Below, in pieces: positions 1 through 10,866 of a stretch of 64,000 nt of DNA. How positions within the stretch are numbered: the first letter of the stretch is position 1; each line of letters begins with the position of its first letter. Location of the stretch: positions 1 to 64,000 of the forward strand of contig JAIVFH010000097.1 in NCBI GenBank assembly GCA_025765595.1, written 5' to 3'. Position numbers and translations under genes: made by a program. This DNA is from Obelidium mucronatum. Its lineage: Eukaryota; Chytridiomycota; Chytridiomycetes; Chytridiales; Chytriomycetaceae. The notes beneath the pieces were generated by a model. That model was not told the origin of the DNA. It did not search any database and saw only the letters and a list, made by a program, of their open reading frames with translations.

Positions 1-2141
1 AGGTTTGTTTTCCGTTTGGTATTCGTGGTGAGGTGTCGAGTATGGTGGTTCTTGGTGTTGATGGGTGGGAGGATGGTAATATTCACGTGGATATTCGGAG
101 GGTGGTTGTGGGATGGCTGTGGGACGTTCTGGTGGAGGGTGAGATGCTGGAGGGGGCGGGTATGGGGATCTGTTTGGTTCATTGTAGGGTGGTCGATAGT
201 AATGGTGACTGCTCGGTAGAGTAGATGGAGGAGGACCATGTGATGGCAAAGGACGGTAGGGTGTCGTTGCAGTTGGTGCCGGTGGTGGTGGTGGTGGGTG
301 GTCGGAACCATGATCTGGGTGAGAGTGAGGTGGTGGCGGCTGTGCGTGATCCGGTGAAGGTTGTTCGTGATTCGGCGGCGGTTGTTGATGGTACGATAGT
401 GGGTAGTACGGCCGTGGGGGAGGTCTTTGCCCTGGAAACGCCATTGTTGGGGGAGGTCTTGCGTGTCTCACAGTCGACTCGCCCGCTGTGTACCAAGAAT
501 CGGGTCGTGGACGCGAAGAAGGAGGAGGATGAGGATGAGTTGGAGGGATGAGATTGACTTTGACTTGGGACTTGTGGAACTTGAGATGGGACATAATAGG
601 GCGACGAGGCAGAAGCGTGAGTTTGTGGTTGTGGTTGTGGTTGTGGTTGAGATGGCCGAAAATAGTAGGCATTGTTCTTGGGGTCGTGGCTTGGACTATA
701 GTTTGTCGTTTCGGGTGGGTGCGATTGAGGTGGAGCTGGATACGGGCTGTGAGCCTGTGAGTGATCGAATGGGCCGTGTGGTTCAAATTTGACAGCACTG
801 CTGGGGGATGAAGTTTGGTGTCGTGGTGGTGGTGGCGGCGGATATGGGTACGGTCCTTGTGGAGAATCAAGGGGGGTTGCTGTTTGTGGATGTGAATAAT
901 AAGGTGGTGGTCGAGGATAATGACCCGGTGGAGGTCCATAAGTTGGTCGCCCTGAACTAACGCTTGGAGGTGGTGGTGGCGGTGCTGGTGGCGGGTAATT
1001 TGGATATGGTCTGTAGTGAGCTGGTTGATGGTTTGGCTGTTGTGGATGATAGTATGGAGGTCGATGGTGCGGAGGATACGCATACTGGTGAGATTGGGGA
1101 GGATATTGTGACATTAAGGGCCTAGGTCGATAAAACATTGCTCGGGCGGGAGTGTATTGAGGTGAAATAGACGGCGGCGTCGTCGGACCATTTGCCAAAC
1201 GCGGCCGAGCTGTATCGGGCGGATTGGTACTATGCGATGTTGCTTTGTGTTGCACAAGCTCCTGAGGCCTAATTGATACGGTGAAACAAGTTAAGGCTGG
1301 CATGATGGAAAATTTTGTGGAGATTGGGCGTCAACAACTTACAACTTGAATTTGGCTGCGCACAGTTGGCAACCATAAGGAGTAAAGTCGATATGGGTTT
1401 TAGTGTGTTCAATAAGATCATTGCTGTTTTCAAACTTGGGTGCTTGTTCGCAGTCTTTCCACAGACACTTCAGTGCCTCAGTCCCTGTTTCACCTGCTGT
1501 TGAGGTAGGTCCGACGATTAGCTACACTACAGCGATGACGAAAGCAAAGTGCGGGGGGTAGTGAATGTGATCCAATATAGTACCATGTTCCGAGGAGATG
1601 TGGGCCAGCAACAAATCGGGATCATGGAAGGCCTTGAAGCACGGCTGGCTCGCCTCGGCACTCGTCCACCGACACAGCAGGTCCTCTTTTGCGGCTTCCA
1701 GCAGCGCCTTGCGCTTTGGGTCGTCCGGGTGAGAGTGGCCCTTGCGGATGCAGTGTTTCTTGAGATCATGGGGCCTGTGATCGATGAAGCAGACTGAGAC
1801 GAACAAACAGCACTCAAAAAGCAAAAGACGCACCACTTGAAGGTCTTGTCGCAGTCGCCGCACTCGTACGGCTTGCTCGGCACGTGGGCGCGGCAGTGCG
1901 ACACCAGGTTGTCGCGCTTCTGGAACGGCCGCGGGCCGTGGGCGCAGCGGTGCCAGCGGCAGAAGAGGCCGCGCGCGGGCTTGCGGCCCACGTGCGCGTC
2001 CTGCAGGTGGCGGTACAGCCCCGCGCCGCTGCCAAACTCGGCGCCGCAGCGCGCCCCGCCCGCCGCGACGACCCACTCGCACGCCAGCGGCAAGTCGTCG
2101 AGCACCGGCACCGGCAGCTCGGGCTCGGCGTCATCGTCCAT
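1..2141 (-). CDS. PacC/Rim101-like C2H2 zinc-finger regulator A (3' end outside window)
   Basis: Probable DNA-binding transcription regulator. Exons 2141-1834, 1774-1584, 1496-1343 and 1268 down to the window edge; every junction is GT-AG and phases agree. The ATG at 2141 (MDDDAEPELP) is used because the longer frame starts with TTG. Fingers resemble PacC/Rim101: CEW..C..HLQDAHVGRK, CRW..C..KRDNLVSHCRAHV, then CGDCDKTFKWPHDLKKHC. Unlike its paralogues it carries a second three-finger module (CRW..HISSEH, CLWKDC..HTKTH, CQLCAAKFKLPQELVQH). The rest is a long Pro/Tyr/His/Gln/Ser-rich tail, still open at base 1. Near 548 the good reading frame shifts by one base (SQSQSHP continues as THPHPPPSS), an apparent single-base insertion. 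Family placement is firm from the fingers; target genes are unknown. Confidence 0.8.
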
Positions 2142-2574
2142 CGTGGTTGTCTTTTTGTCTTTCTTTTTCGGAAACAAATTGGGGGGAGACAGGGTGCTGA
2201 GCTACGTGAAAATTTTGCATTCTCGGCATTATTCTGCCTGTTTTGGCACGTCGGTACAAGGTCAACGTGCACTCACTCGCTCTGGCGGGGTGTGAGTTGC
2301 CATAGAGAAGTAGAAGAGAGCGCATGTGGCGTTGATATTCCCTTTGCACAAAAAAGGTTTGAACAATGTCCTGGATGTAATCACATCAAGAAGCCACAGA
2401 GTCCAGGCTCCCTCCCCTATGAAAAACTCTTCAATACAGTTGATTATAATGTTTTTCTTCTTCTTTTCTTCTCTGTTAATTAGTTTTTTTATTTTTTTAT
2501 TTTTGATTTGTTGATTATTGTTCTGTACCTTCCATGAGCTTCCATCCCATCCACCACAAGAAGCAAAAAACCCT
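2142..2574. promoter_or_regulatory. Divergent intergenic promoter region
   Basis: This 433-bp gap separates the start codons of zinc-finger gene A (minus) and the CNBD gene (plus), so it must hold both promoters. A T-rich tract lies at 2450-2515. No recognisable binding site or small ORF was found. Confidence 0.4.
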
Positions 2575-5500
2575 ATGGCCAAAGAAAGCACTGAAGATAT
2601 CGTAGATCTACGAGACACCTATTATTACAAAAACCACTCGTTTGCGTATGCAAACAGGACAGTCATTGCCAAGCCAATCATCCAATCAACAACAACACAC
2701 AATAATGCCACCACCGCTCTCGACGCATCCAAATCATCGAGACTCAATCTTCATCATCAGCATCATCAACTGAAGCATCAGCGAAAGCACATTGTGACGC
2801 CAAACAGCACCAATGTACATAATAATCCGCAAACACAACTAGACCATGCATTGACGCCCAACCAAAGCTTCTATAAAGATATAATGAGAATCAAATCCAT
2901 GCCGATTCATGATTCATCTTCCGCATTGGCGGTGTTGTCTCCTCTCAAACAGACGCCAAGTGTTTCCACTGTTGAAACCCTTGAACCAATCGATTGGAAA
3001 CGATATGGAAAAGATTCCAAGAAAGTGGAATTCTTGAAACCGCCGATTCATTTGCGGTCTCGATACATGAATCCAAAGTGGATTGACGAGAACGGACGTG
3101 AAAAGGTGGTGTTTGGGGCAAGAGTAGAAGCATGGAAACGACGACCCGTGAGAACTCCCATCCAAGAAGACGAAGAAGAAGATTCTAGTTCTAGCATCAG
3201 CAGTGACAATGACGAAGCATTTGAAGATGTCGATTTGAAATCAACTCTTTTGAAAGTGAATCCATCCTTACGTAACTTGAAAACTTTCGAAAAATCAAAC
3301 CAACTCACAATCAAGACTAAAAAGAAGATTGTTCGATACAGCACAGACCTACTTCCAAAAAAGGTATTCATCTTCTCACTTTCTACAAAAGAAAAAAAAG
3401 CGTTACTCACAAACAAAAACATCATAGCCACAAACATCAATCACCCAATCAAAAATCACATTATCCCCACGCGACAACCTATTCACCCCTTCCTTCCAAA
3501 TCCACCACCACCCACGCACCCTCTCCCGCAACACCAACCCAAACAACAACAACAACAACCTCCGCAGAACCTACACAGCCCCACCCCCAACAACATTCCA
3601 CCCCTTCATCCCACCCAAACAAAAAGGCACCGGCACAAAAATCACCGAAATCCTCGCCAACCACGCCGACCACATATCCCTCCTCAAAGCCAAACACAAA
3701 CCCAAACCAAAAGAAATCATCCCAGAGATCCCCGATGAAGTCGCCTACGAAACGCGGCCCCGCAGCGCGCATGTCGCGTTCCGGTTGGAACAGCATGTTA
3801 AGCCGATGACGATGGTGGTTGAGAAGGAACCGGTGGATGATTATGAAAAGAGGATGAGGGGTCTGTTTTTGCCGAGTTTGTTTGCGGGGGATGGGGTGGA
3901 TGATTTTAAAGGGAATAGTGCGAGGGATCGCAGTTTGGTAAAGTTGATGAATGCGAATGGGGGTGTGAAGGGTGGTGGTGGGGTTGCTGGGGTTGTGGGT
4001 ATGTCTCGGTTTATGATGATGGATCGGGGTGGAAAGTCGGTAGGGCTTTTGGAGGCTGGGGCTGGTGGTATTGCGACGGCTGGTGGTGGTGAAAGTAGTA
4101 CCGTTGGGGCTGTTGTTGCGGCTGGGGGTAAGCCTTTGACTCCACCTATCCCAACGCCTACACCAGGCGGTGGTGGAAAATTAAAGACCCCAGAGCAAGA
4201 TTTCATCAAAAGAAAACCTGGAACAGGACCTACAGCAGCAGTAGCAGCAGCAGCAGCCACCAAGCCTGAACCCACGCGGAAAACAAACAGTGCCCGGATC
4301 CGCAGTGCCAAAAACAGAAAACTAAGCACAGCGCTTCATAAAACCCCACAAAAAACCATCTCGCCCGCAAAAGGACGAAAATCTTTGGCAACCATGAACG
4401 ACGCAGACGGAGATATCCCAGACGACATGAACATTAGCACTGTACGATGGAGTCTGGCGATTTACAGTGTCCTCAAACAAATCAGAATCAAGAAATCTGT
4501 GTTGGAAGATTCGATTCGTGGGGAAGATGATTCTGCTATGGGCAAGCTCTTGCGAGCAAAGCAGGATAAATTGGATTTGATTGGTGCTGCGCAAGTCAAG
4601 AGGTTTTACGAAATTAACTTGGGTAGTCGAACTGATAAGGATTTGGATATGTTGGATAGTATTGTTGGAAAGTATCAGTGTTTTAGTAAGCTTTCTCCAG
4701 TTGTACGTATTTTTTTTCATTTTTTTGTTGGGTATTTTGCTTTAACTTTTCAATCATTTAGGTACGATACAAACTTTACAACTGCTGCACCCTTGAATCC
4801 CACCCTCGCGGCAGAGTAATGATCCGCGAAGGCCATCAAGCACGATTCTGGTACATCCTCCTCACAGGAGAATGCCTCAACATTCTCCGCCCCGACACGC
4901 CAATGTCGATTACAACGCGAGTACGAACAGGAGGCAGTGTTGGAGAATTCCAAGCCGTTTTTGGGGCGTCGACAGCAGAGTTGCGGCATGCTCGCGCCAC
5001 CTGTCTCATGCGATGCGATTTTTTGCGTGTTGAGAAGCAAGATTTCTTGGCCATTTCAAGAGAAGCTAGGGGTTTGGATACGATGGTGTTTGAGTACTTT
5101 ACAACTGTTCCGTCTTTTTTTGGTGTTGAAAAGGCAGTGTTGACTCTGATTTGCCAAAGAAGGTTTGTTGAAACCAAAAACCTCGCTCTATCATGTCCAT
5201 TTATTAAAAATAATGCTAAAATAAAAATAAAAATTATAGCATTGTGAGGAAATTCGAAGCCAAACAAGTAATGCTTCGAGCCGGCGAACTCTGCTCGAAC
5301 CTCTATTTCATCATGAAGGGGAAAGTCCGCGCCCTCCACATGGTCACATTCGCCAAAGTCGATTGCGGCGTCTCCAGCACCAATACAAGCGATCGCCGCC
5401 ATAAATACACGCTTGTTCCTTACGGACTCAATCCAATCGCTAAACTCGGTCCAAACGATGAAATCGTACGTGAGTTGGCTACAGTTTTGGATCTGGGTGG

Positions 5501-6044
5501 GGGTATGTCGTTCCCACCAATCAAGCCTTCTAAAGTCGTCCAGGAGCAGCAGGAGGCGATGGATCGTGCGGAAGCGGCGGCAGGGATTCCTCTGTCTGCA
5601 AGGCGGTCCAGCATGAAACCTGCCGTAGGGGCCGATGCGAATGCTCTCCCGTGTCCCTTCCATTTCGTAGTTGTAGACCGTTTAGAAGTCGTGGTAATAA
5701 GCATCCAAGATCTGAAAGAAATCCTCCCCCCCGACACACTCAGAAGAGTCATGGAGCACCGCTCGTTAACCGACGTTGGAAGCCAGGAAATAGAAGAACG
5801 GTACATGTCGGCACTTGGGTGGCGAGATACCGAGAGTTCTGGGTCGCGGACTTTAAGGATCGATTCGTTTAGTAAAGATGGGTCGTGGAGTAATCCGGTG
5901 GTCAAGAATAAGTTTAAGGATAATGTGGATGTGGATCCTTTTGGGATTGGGCAAAAGGAAAAAAGCGAGGGGAATTTGAATTCGCCGCAGGATGCGATGC
6001 AGAGGCGACAAAAGTCGATGGCGGAGTTGATGATTGAAGGTTGA
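2575..6044 (+). CDS. Protein with two cyclic-nucleotide-binding domains
   Basis: Exons 2575-3363, 3428-4702, 4762-5162 and 5240-6044 give 1089 aa; introns are 64, 59 and 77 nt with GT-AG ends and matching phases. The first ATG is at 2575 (MAKESTEDIVDL). The N-terminal 650 or so residues are low-complexity and charged. From about residue 690 a cNMP-binding fold appears (GRVMIREGHQARFWYILLTG, then GGSVGEFQAVFG). A second follows the last intron (MLRAGELCSNLYFIMKGKV). Architecture resembles CNBD2-type proteins, which in animals act in sperm; a role in zoospore signalling would fit but is inference. The phosphate-binding Arg of the cassette is not clear in the first domain, so nucleotide binding is unproven. 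No kinase or channel domain is present. Confidence 0.75.
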
Positions 6045-6069
6045 GGTGTGACACTGCTGTTGTAAAAAA

Positions 6070-6764
6070 ATGTTCCATTGCCAAAAACTCCTTGCAATCC
6101 ATCAGCGACCTTCACAACTCCGTTTCTTTTCTTCAAAGAAATCAGCATCCGTCAAGATCCTAAGCACTTCAAACAAATCGAGTAAACGTGTGGTCCCGCC
6201 ACCAACCAAATCAGCTCTGATTTATAAGGGACCGCTCAACACATTCATCTTCAATGGTCGCTTGTTTGCTGGGTTTTCAATAGCTGCGCACGCAGTCGTT
6301 GTTCCTATCATGTGGAACAGTCTGATTCTACCGACTGAAGTGCTGGCCTTGATGTGTATGTCGCTTTCTCCCTTTCCTTTCATTTTACACACACACAGGC
6401 AGCAGAAGACTAAAGCCCTCTTTTTTTTTTGTAATTATTAGTCTCAAGCACAGCGCTAATGCCGCTACTGGCCGTGGCGTCTGTATCCCGTGGCTACGTG
6501 ACTCGGCTTTGGATTGACAGCACTGACACCACATCCTCCAAAGATGTGAATCTAATGTTTGAAACCGAATCTATCCTTCTTGGAACCCCCAAAGAGCGAG
6601 TTGTGCCCGTGTCTCAATTAGTGTATCGGCCCAGGTGGATTTTTGGAACGTGGCGGGTCAAGACGGATTCATGGTGGAAAACTGGATATTCGATTGACTT
6701 GCAGGCTTTGAAGGATGATCCTATTTTGAAGAGGATTCAGGATCAAATCGTTGACCAGAATTGA
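6070..6764 (+). CDS. TMEM70/TMEM186-like mitochondrial inner-membrane protein
   Basis: Two exons, 6070-6355 and 6442-6764 (intron 86 nt), encode 202 aa. The N terminus (MFHCQKLLAIHQRPSQLRFF) is basic, lacks acidic residues and looks like a mitochondrial presequence. Then comes YKGPLNTFIFNGRLFAGFS leading into the first membrane helix (VVVPIMWNSLIL), a second helix (ALMPLLAVASV) and a soluble C-terminal part. The Y-x-GP-L motif followed by a helical hairpin is typical of TMEM70-family proteins, which assist assembly of ATP synthase and complex I. It starts 26 bp after the CNBD stop, on the same strand. Family assignment rests on motif and topology only. Confidence 0.6.
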
Positions 6765-7578
6765 TGATGCTTTCTTTTTTTTGATGGGGTTTTTTGGCAG
6801 GCTGCTCGCTCTCTTTCAAGGACTGCGGGAATAAAGAAGGAGTCGATTTTGCGTCAAACGTACCATATCCGTCTATCCTTCGATTTTTTTTTATCTTGAA
6901 CCAATATCCCCCCTCATCTCTCTTCCCTATCACATACACCTCCTTCCATTATCCCATCTTGTCAATGAGGTCGAAACAAGATTGGGTCATACTAGGGAGA
7001 ATATCAAACCAACTGATTGAAACTTGGAAAAAGTCAAGTACTTTTTTTTGATATTCATTCTGTTGGGGCAACCCGTGGAACAAAAAATGTCGGATTTTTT
7101 TTTGGATCGGGAATCGGGAAAACCAATTTGTGATTTGTGATTTGGAGAGTTGCGATTCGAAGCTTTGATGCCTCTCGCTCTCTGCAAATCATTTATTGAT
7201 GATAGTTGATTATCACTTTTTTTTCAGATATGGTTATCCGATTTCTTGTCCTTCTTATCTTGACATTTTAAGGGTTGCGTGGATGCCATGAGAGCTTACT
7301 TGTGCTAGATATGAGTGGCGTTGTGGGTTGTAGTGACATCCTACATTCTTTTGGCTTATTATAAAATAAATTGTTTACAAAACACTCATGAGTTCAATGT
7401 GAAGCGTTTCGAATGTGTTTCAGAAAAGTTCATGATTGAAACGAAATTTTTCCAGGGCTGAACCTGCCCCTCCAGTCAATGTGCCTCGAAATTTTTCTTG
7501 TAAACTTGTCTGCTGACAATTGACCTTTTGTTGTTCACGAAAACCGAGATACTCAACCGCTGCCCGCTCTGCCACACA
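6765..7578. other. Intergenic, AT-rich, no gene seen
   Basis: About 810 bp between the TMEM70-like stop and zinc-finger gene B. It contains several T8 runs and short frames without family signatures. It presumably holds the terminator of the first gene and the promoter of the second. No structured repeat or RNA gene was recognised. Confidence 0.4.
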
Positions 7579-8862
7579 ATGCCACCGCCAAACAAATCCT
7601 CAGCTGATATGCCACTTGTCTTTGACTGCCTGTGGACCCTCGAGAAAAGCAAAGCAAGGTGCCCACACACGTTCAACACTGCCGACGAACTCTTTATCCA
7701 CCTCTCCGAAGACCACATTGGCCGCAAGGCTCTCGGAACACTAGTACTTACCTGCGAATGGGCTGGCTGCATCCACAAGACCCGCCTCTTTGCCAAGCGA
7801 GACAATGCCGTTAGTCACGTCAGATCGCATGTCCATTTCCGCGCCAACATCTGCAAGGACTGCGGCTCGCAGTTCAAGTGGCCGCAGGACCTCAAGAAGC
7901 ACTGCGCCAAGAACGGCTGCGAGTACGTCGAGCCGGAGTTCAAGGGAAAGCCGGGCCCGTCGCCAGTGTTTGTTGTCGAAGCCGAGGACGGGTCCGGGCC
8001 GACGCTTGTGCGCTTCGGGCCCAGTCTGACCGGCGGCCGCCAGAAAGCCGTTCAGCGCCGCCCGACGCTCACCGCGCCGCTGAAGTCCGGCGCCGACGCC
8101 ACCCAGCCGGCGCCGACCCTCGCCGCCCCTGGTTTGCACACGCATGAAGCGGCGCAGCCCACGCAGTCGCCGTCGCCGCAGTTGGCGCCGCCGCTTTCGC
8201 CGGCCGCCTCACAAGCCGGCGCAAGCCCGGTACCGGCAACACGCGCCGTGTCGAAATTGCCGGGCGTCCTGTCGCTGCTGGCGGGTGCGCCTGCGTCTCC
8301 GACCCTGTCGCCGGCGCTTGGCGGCTCGGCGGCGGCCGGCGCAGACGCCCAGGCGGTGAGTCGCCATACTCAAAGTGCGTCCTACGTTACACCATCTCCT
8401 GAAGGAGCCACCCGGCACCCGCCTCAACCTCAAGCCAGTCATCGTAATGAGCAGTACCATCAAGAACATTCAACCTGTGTCTATCCTGGTGATGGTGGTT
8501 ACTGCGGCCAATCCCAGCCACCACATTCCCACTTTGTTTCTGAGCCAACCCCTATTTATCCCTCACACCACAATCAAGCCAACCAATTTATTCGTGAACA
8601 TCAACCTCAGCATTTCCATCCTTATCAGAGAAATGTGCCAGTGCGAACCAGTCATCACCAAGTTCAAGAGAGAAATTATCACTCTCATCCATACCACCCA
8701 CCTAACCCGAGTCAAAGCGGTTATTACACGCAGCATCCATCAGTACATCATCAGCCGGGATTTGCTCCACCGCAACACGTTCCGAGCCAACATCATCAAT
8801 ACTACACCATCCACCCGCCATATCACCAAAACAAACCTGAATGGGTTCCTTCCCATTACTAG
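7579..8862 (+). CDS. PacC/Rim101-like C2H2 zinc-finger regulator B (intronless)
   Basis: Single exon, 427 aa, ATG at 7579 (MPPPNKSSADMPLVFDCLW). The upstream TTG-initiated extension was not used. Finger 1 is CLW..C..HLSEDHIGRK, finger 2 CEWAGC..KRDNAVSHVRSHV and finger 3 CKDCGSQFKWPQDLKKHC, the order and spacing of PacC/Rim101. Directly after comes a conserved stretch (GKPGPSPVFVVEAEDG, then LVRFGPSLTGGRQK) shared with C and E. The tail is Ala/Pro-rich, then His/Tyr/Gln-rich (HPPYHQN). GC content is very high from 7900 to 8360, unlike the flanks. It lacks the intron that splits the FKW codon in A, D and E. It is a tandem partner of C, of identical length. Confidence 0.85.
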   Translation: MPPPNKSSADMPLVFDCLWTLEKSKARCPHTFNTADELFIHLSEDHIGRKALGTLVLTCEWAGCIHKTRLFAKRDNAVSHVRSHVHFRANICKDCGSQFKWPQDLKKHCAKNGCEYVEPEFKGKPGPSPVFVVEAEDGSGPTLVRFGPSLTGGRQKAVQRRPTLTAPLKSGADATQPAPTLAAPGLHTHEAAQPTQSPSPQLAPPLSPAASQAGASPVPATRAVSKLPGVLSLLAGAPASPTLSPALGGSAAAGADAQAVSRHTQSASYVTPSPEGATRHPPQPQASHRNEQYHQEHSTCVYPGDGGYCGQSQPPHSHFVSEPTPIYPSHHNQANQFIREHQPQHFHPYQRNVPVRTSHHQVQERNYHSHPYHPPNPSQSGYYTQHPSVHHQPGFAPPQHVPSQHHQYYTIHPPYHQNKPEWVPSHY

Positions 8863-9085
8863 ATGGTTTTTTTTCACCTGCTGACTTTTTTTATTTACGG
8901 GAATTGTTCTTTACTATAATAAAACAATAACTTCTTATTTCTTATTTCCTTAAAAAAACAGTTTTCTTTTCGAAAAAGTGTTCTGTGACACCTCCAAGCA
9001 ATGCCCAGTTTCCAAAAAGGGAAGACGTTAATTTCCTGGAACTGGGCGAAAACCTAGACAACCAACCAAAAAAAAAAAAAAAAAC

Positions 9086-10369
9086 ATGCCACCGTCCAAA
9101 AGCCAAGACGCTACTCGTACGACCTACCCTTGTCAATGGGAAAAACAGTCATCATCTGAAGATGCCACCAACCAACCCAAACAACAGCACTGCCCCCACA
9201 TTTTCAGTGACCCCGATGAGCTTTTTGCCCATATTTCGGAAGACCATATTGGTCGTAAAGAGTTTGGAAATCTTTGCTTGAGCTGCAAGTGGTTGGGATG
9301 TCCACGGCACTCACGAGTTCTTACAAAGCGTGACAATATTGTTAGCCATGTTCGCTCACATGTGCCGCACCGCGCAAGTAAATGCAAAGACTGCCATAAA
9401 GAGTTTAAATGGCCACAGGATCTCAAGAAGCACTGCCTTAAAATGGGATGTACATATGTTGAGCCGAAGGGGAAAGGAAAATCCGGACCATCTGCTGTCA
9501 TTTTTGTGGATGCTAAGGATGGAACTGGTCCAGCCTTGGTTCGATATGGAGCTAGTTTAACGGGTGGAAGACAGAAGTTGATTCAGCGTATCGGCGCTGA
9601 CGGTATTTCTGTATCTCGAACGACACGGCAAGTTGCAAAGAAGGTCGATGACCAAGGGTCAATTGATGATGACTCGACCAAAAAATCTGAGTCCATTGAG
9701 CAATTAAGGGCCCCAAATAAGGAGTCTTTGGACGCCATACGCAGCTCCGATTCTGAAGTAGGGGTGCTACCTGGAATTTCTCAGCTACTTTCCTATGCCA
9801 CCAACTTGAAGCGATTGACTTCGGAGACATCGGATTCGAATTATACAGCGTACGAAAACCAGCAGGAAGTGGAACGATACTATCGCGATACTCCATCCAC
9901 TGTTGCCAGTGTGGGATATTCTGTAGCTCAGCAACATCATCACAGTTATTATCATCATCAAAGACAAAATCAACCTGAATCTACTTCTACTGAGTTCCAA
10001 CCCACTCTCTGTAACCAATCTACGCACAATTTTCAGCCGCCTTATATATCGCCAAGGGAAACCCCATATGAGTCAACAAGCTTTACTCCTTTTCGAAATT
10101 CGAATCACCAAATTCACCAGATATCTCAGTCTTCTCAAAATCATTACAGTCCGCAGAGATTGGCCCCAGAGCGGTACAGGCCCTACCCGACTCCACATCC
10201 AATACAGTACTATCACCACACGGTCCATACCCACCCTTCGTCATGTCACGCCAATATTACCAACGAAGTACATCATATTGATGTAGAATTACATCATCAA
10301 GCTACCAATAACCCATATCCAAATGGATTTTCCTATCCAAGTGATTCAAGTTCCCAGCAAGGAAGCTAG
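9086..10369 (+). CDS. PacC/Rim101-like C2H2 zinc-finger regulator C (intronless)
   Basis: Single exon, 427 aa, ATG at 9086 just after a long A run. Fingers: CQW..C..HISEDHIGRK, CKWLGC..KRDNIVSHVRSHV and CKDCHKEFKWPQDLKKHC. The post-finger motif (GKGKSGPSAVIFVDAKDG, then VRYGASLTGGRQK) matches B closely. The tail is Ser/Thr then His/Tyr/Gln-rich. B and C are clearly a recent pair: adjacent, same strand, same length, both intronless. Codon use here is AT-rich whereas B is GC-rich. It is probably a nuclear regulator; targets are unknown. Confidence 0.85.
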   Translation: MPPSKSQDATRTTYPCQWEKQSSSEDATNQPKQQHCPHIFSDPDELFAHISEDHIGRKEFGNLCLSCKWLGCPRHSRVLTKRDNIVSHVRSHVPHRASKCKDCHKEFKWPQDLKKHCLKMGCTYVEPKGKGKSGPSAVIFVDAKDGTGPALVRYGASLTGGRQKLIQRIGADGISVSRTTRQVAKKVDDQGSIDDDSTKKSESIEQLRAPNKESLDAIRSSDSEVGVLPGISQLLSYATNLKRLTSETSDSNYTAYENQQEVERYYRDTPSTVASVGYSVAQQHHHSYYHHQRQNQPESTSTEFQPTLCNQSTHNFQPPYISPRETPYESTSFTPFRNSNHQIHQISQSSQNHYSPQRLAPERYRPYPTPHPIQYYHHTVHTHPSSCHANITNEVHHIDVELHHQATNNPYPNGFSYPSDSSSQQGS

Positions 10370-10866
10370 ATTTTTTTCTCCTTTTTTGGAGAAATTGCGG
10401 CACGAAAAATTTACAAAAGACATAACTCCCAAGTTGTACTCTTTTTAAAAATAAAACTGGATTAACTAATTTTATTAATGAATAATTAACAGCTTTGGTT
10501 TCGAAACTTGGCTTTTCGCACCTTGTCATCAGGTTTTGCCAAGTATCAGGGTATCCTCGACATTCTCCCATTGTCTAATACTTTCCTTGATGAAAAAAAG
10601 TTCAAAATTCAATTGAGGCAGTGTATGCCAAACTTAAAGTAGTAGCCCTGAGTAGAAGTTGGCAAGTAAAGCCTCTTCAAGTTGCTAAATGAGATCGACA
10701 TACTTTCAAGACGTTCTTCAAAAGTAAAATCATAATGACTTCCAATCACCACATTGAAGAACTTTGGGCAACAGACAACACACAAGCGGCGATTTGGGCT
10801 TGACAGGTGAATGCGAAGCACGAGTTTTTCAAATCTGAATTTTCGTTGCCCAAAAATTTTCAGTCA
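10370..10866. other. Intergenic spacer, no gene seen
   Basis: Roughly 500 bp between zinc-finger genes C and D. A 70-codon minus-strand frame at 10609-10821 starts with GTG and shows no family signature, so it is not called. The spacer must contain the promoter of D. Confidence 0.35.

Noticed and set aside
16..792. Plus-strand Val/Gly/Trp-rich frames
   Set aside because: Complement of the Pro/His/Thr-rich tail of zinc-finger gene A.
2518..2574. Upstream extension of the CNBD protein
   Set aside because: Begins with TTG; the first ATG is at 2575 and the extension shows no conserved feature.
10609..10821. 70-codon minus-strand frame between genes C and D
   Set aside because: GTG start, no family signature, lies in the promoter region of D.
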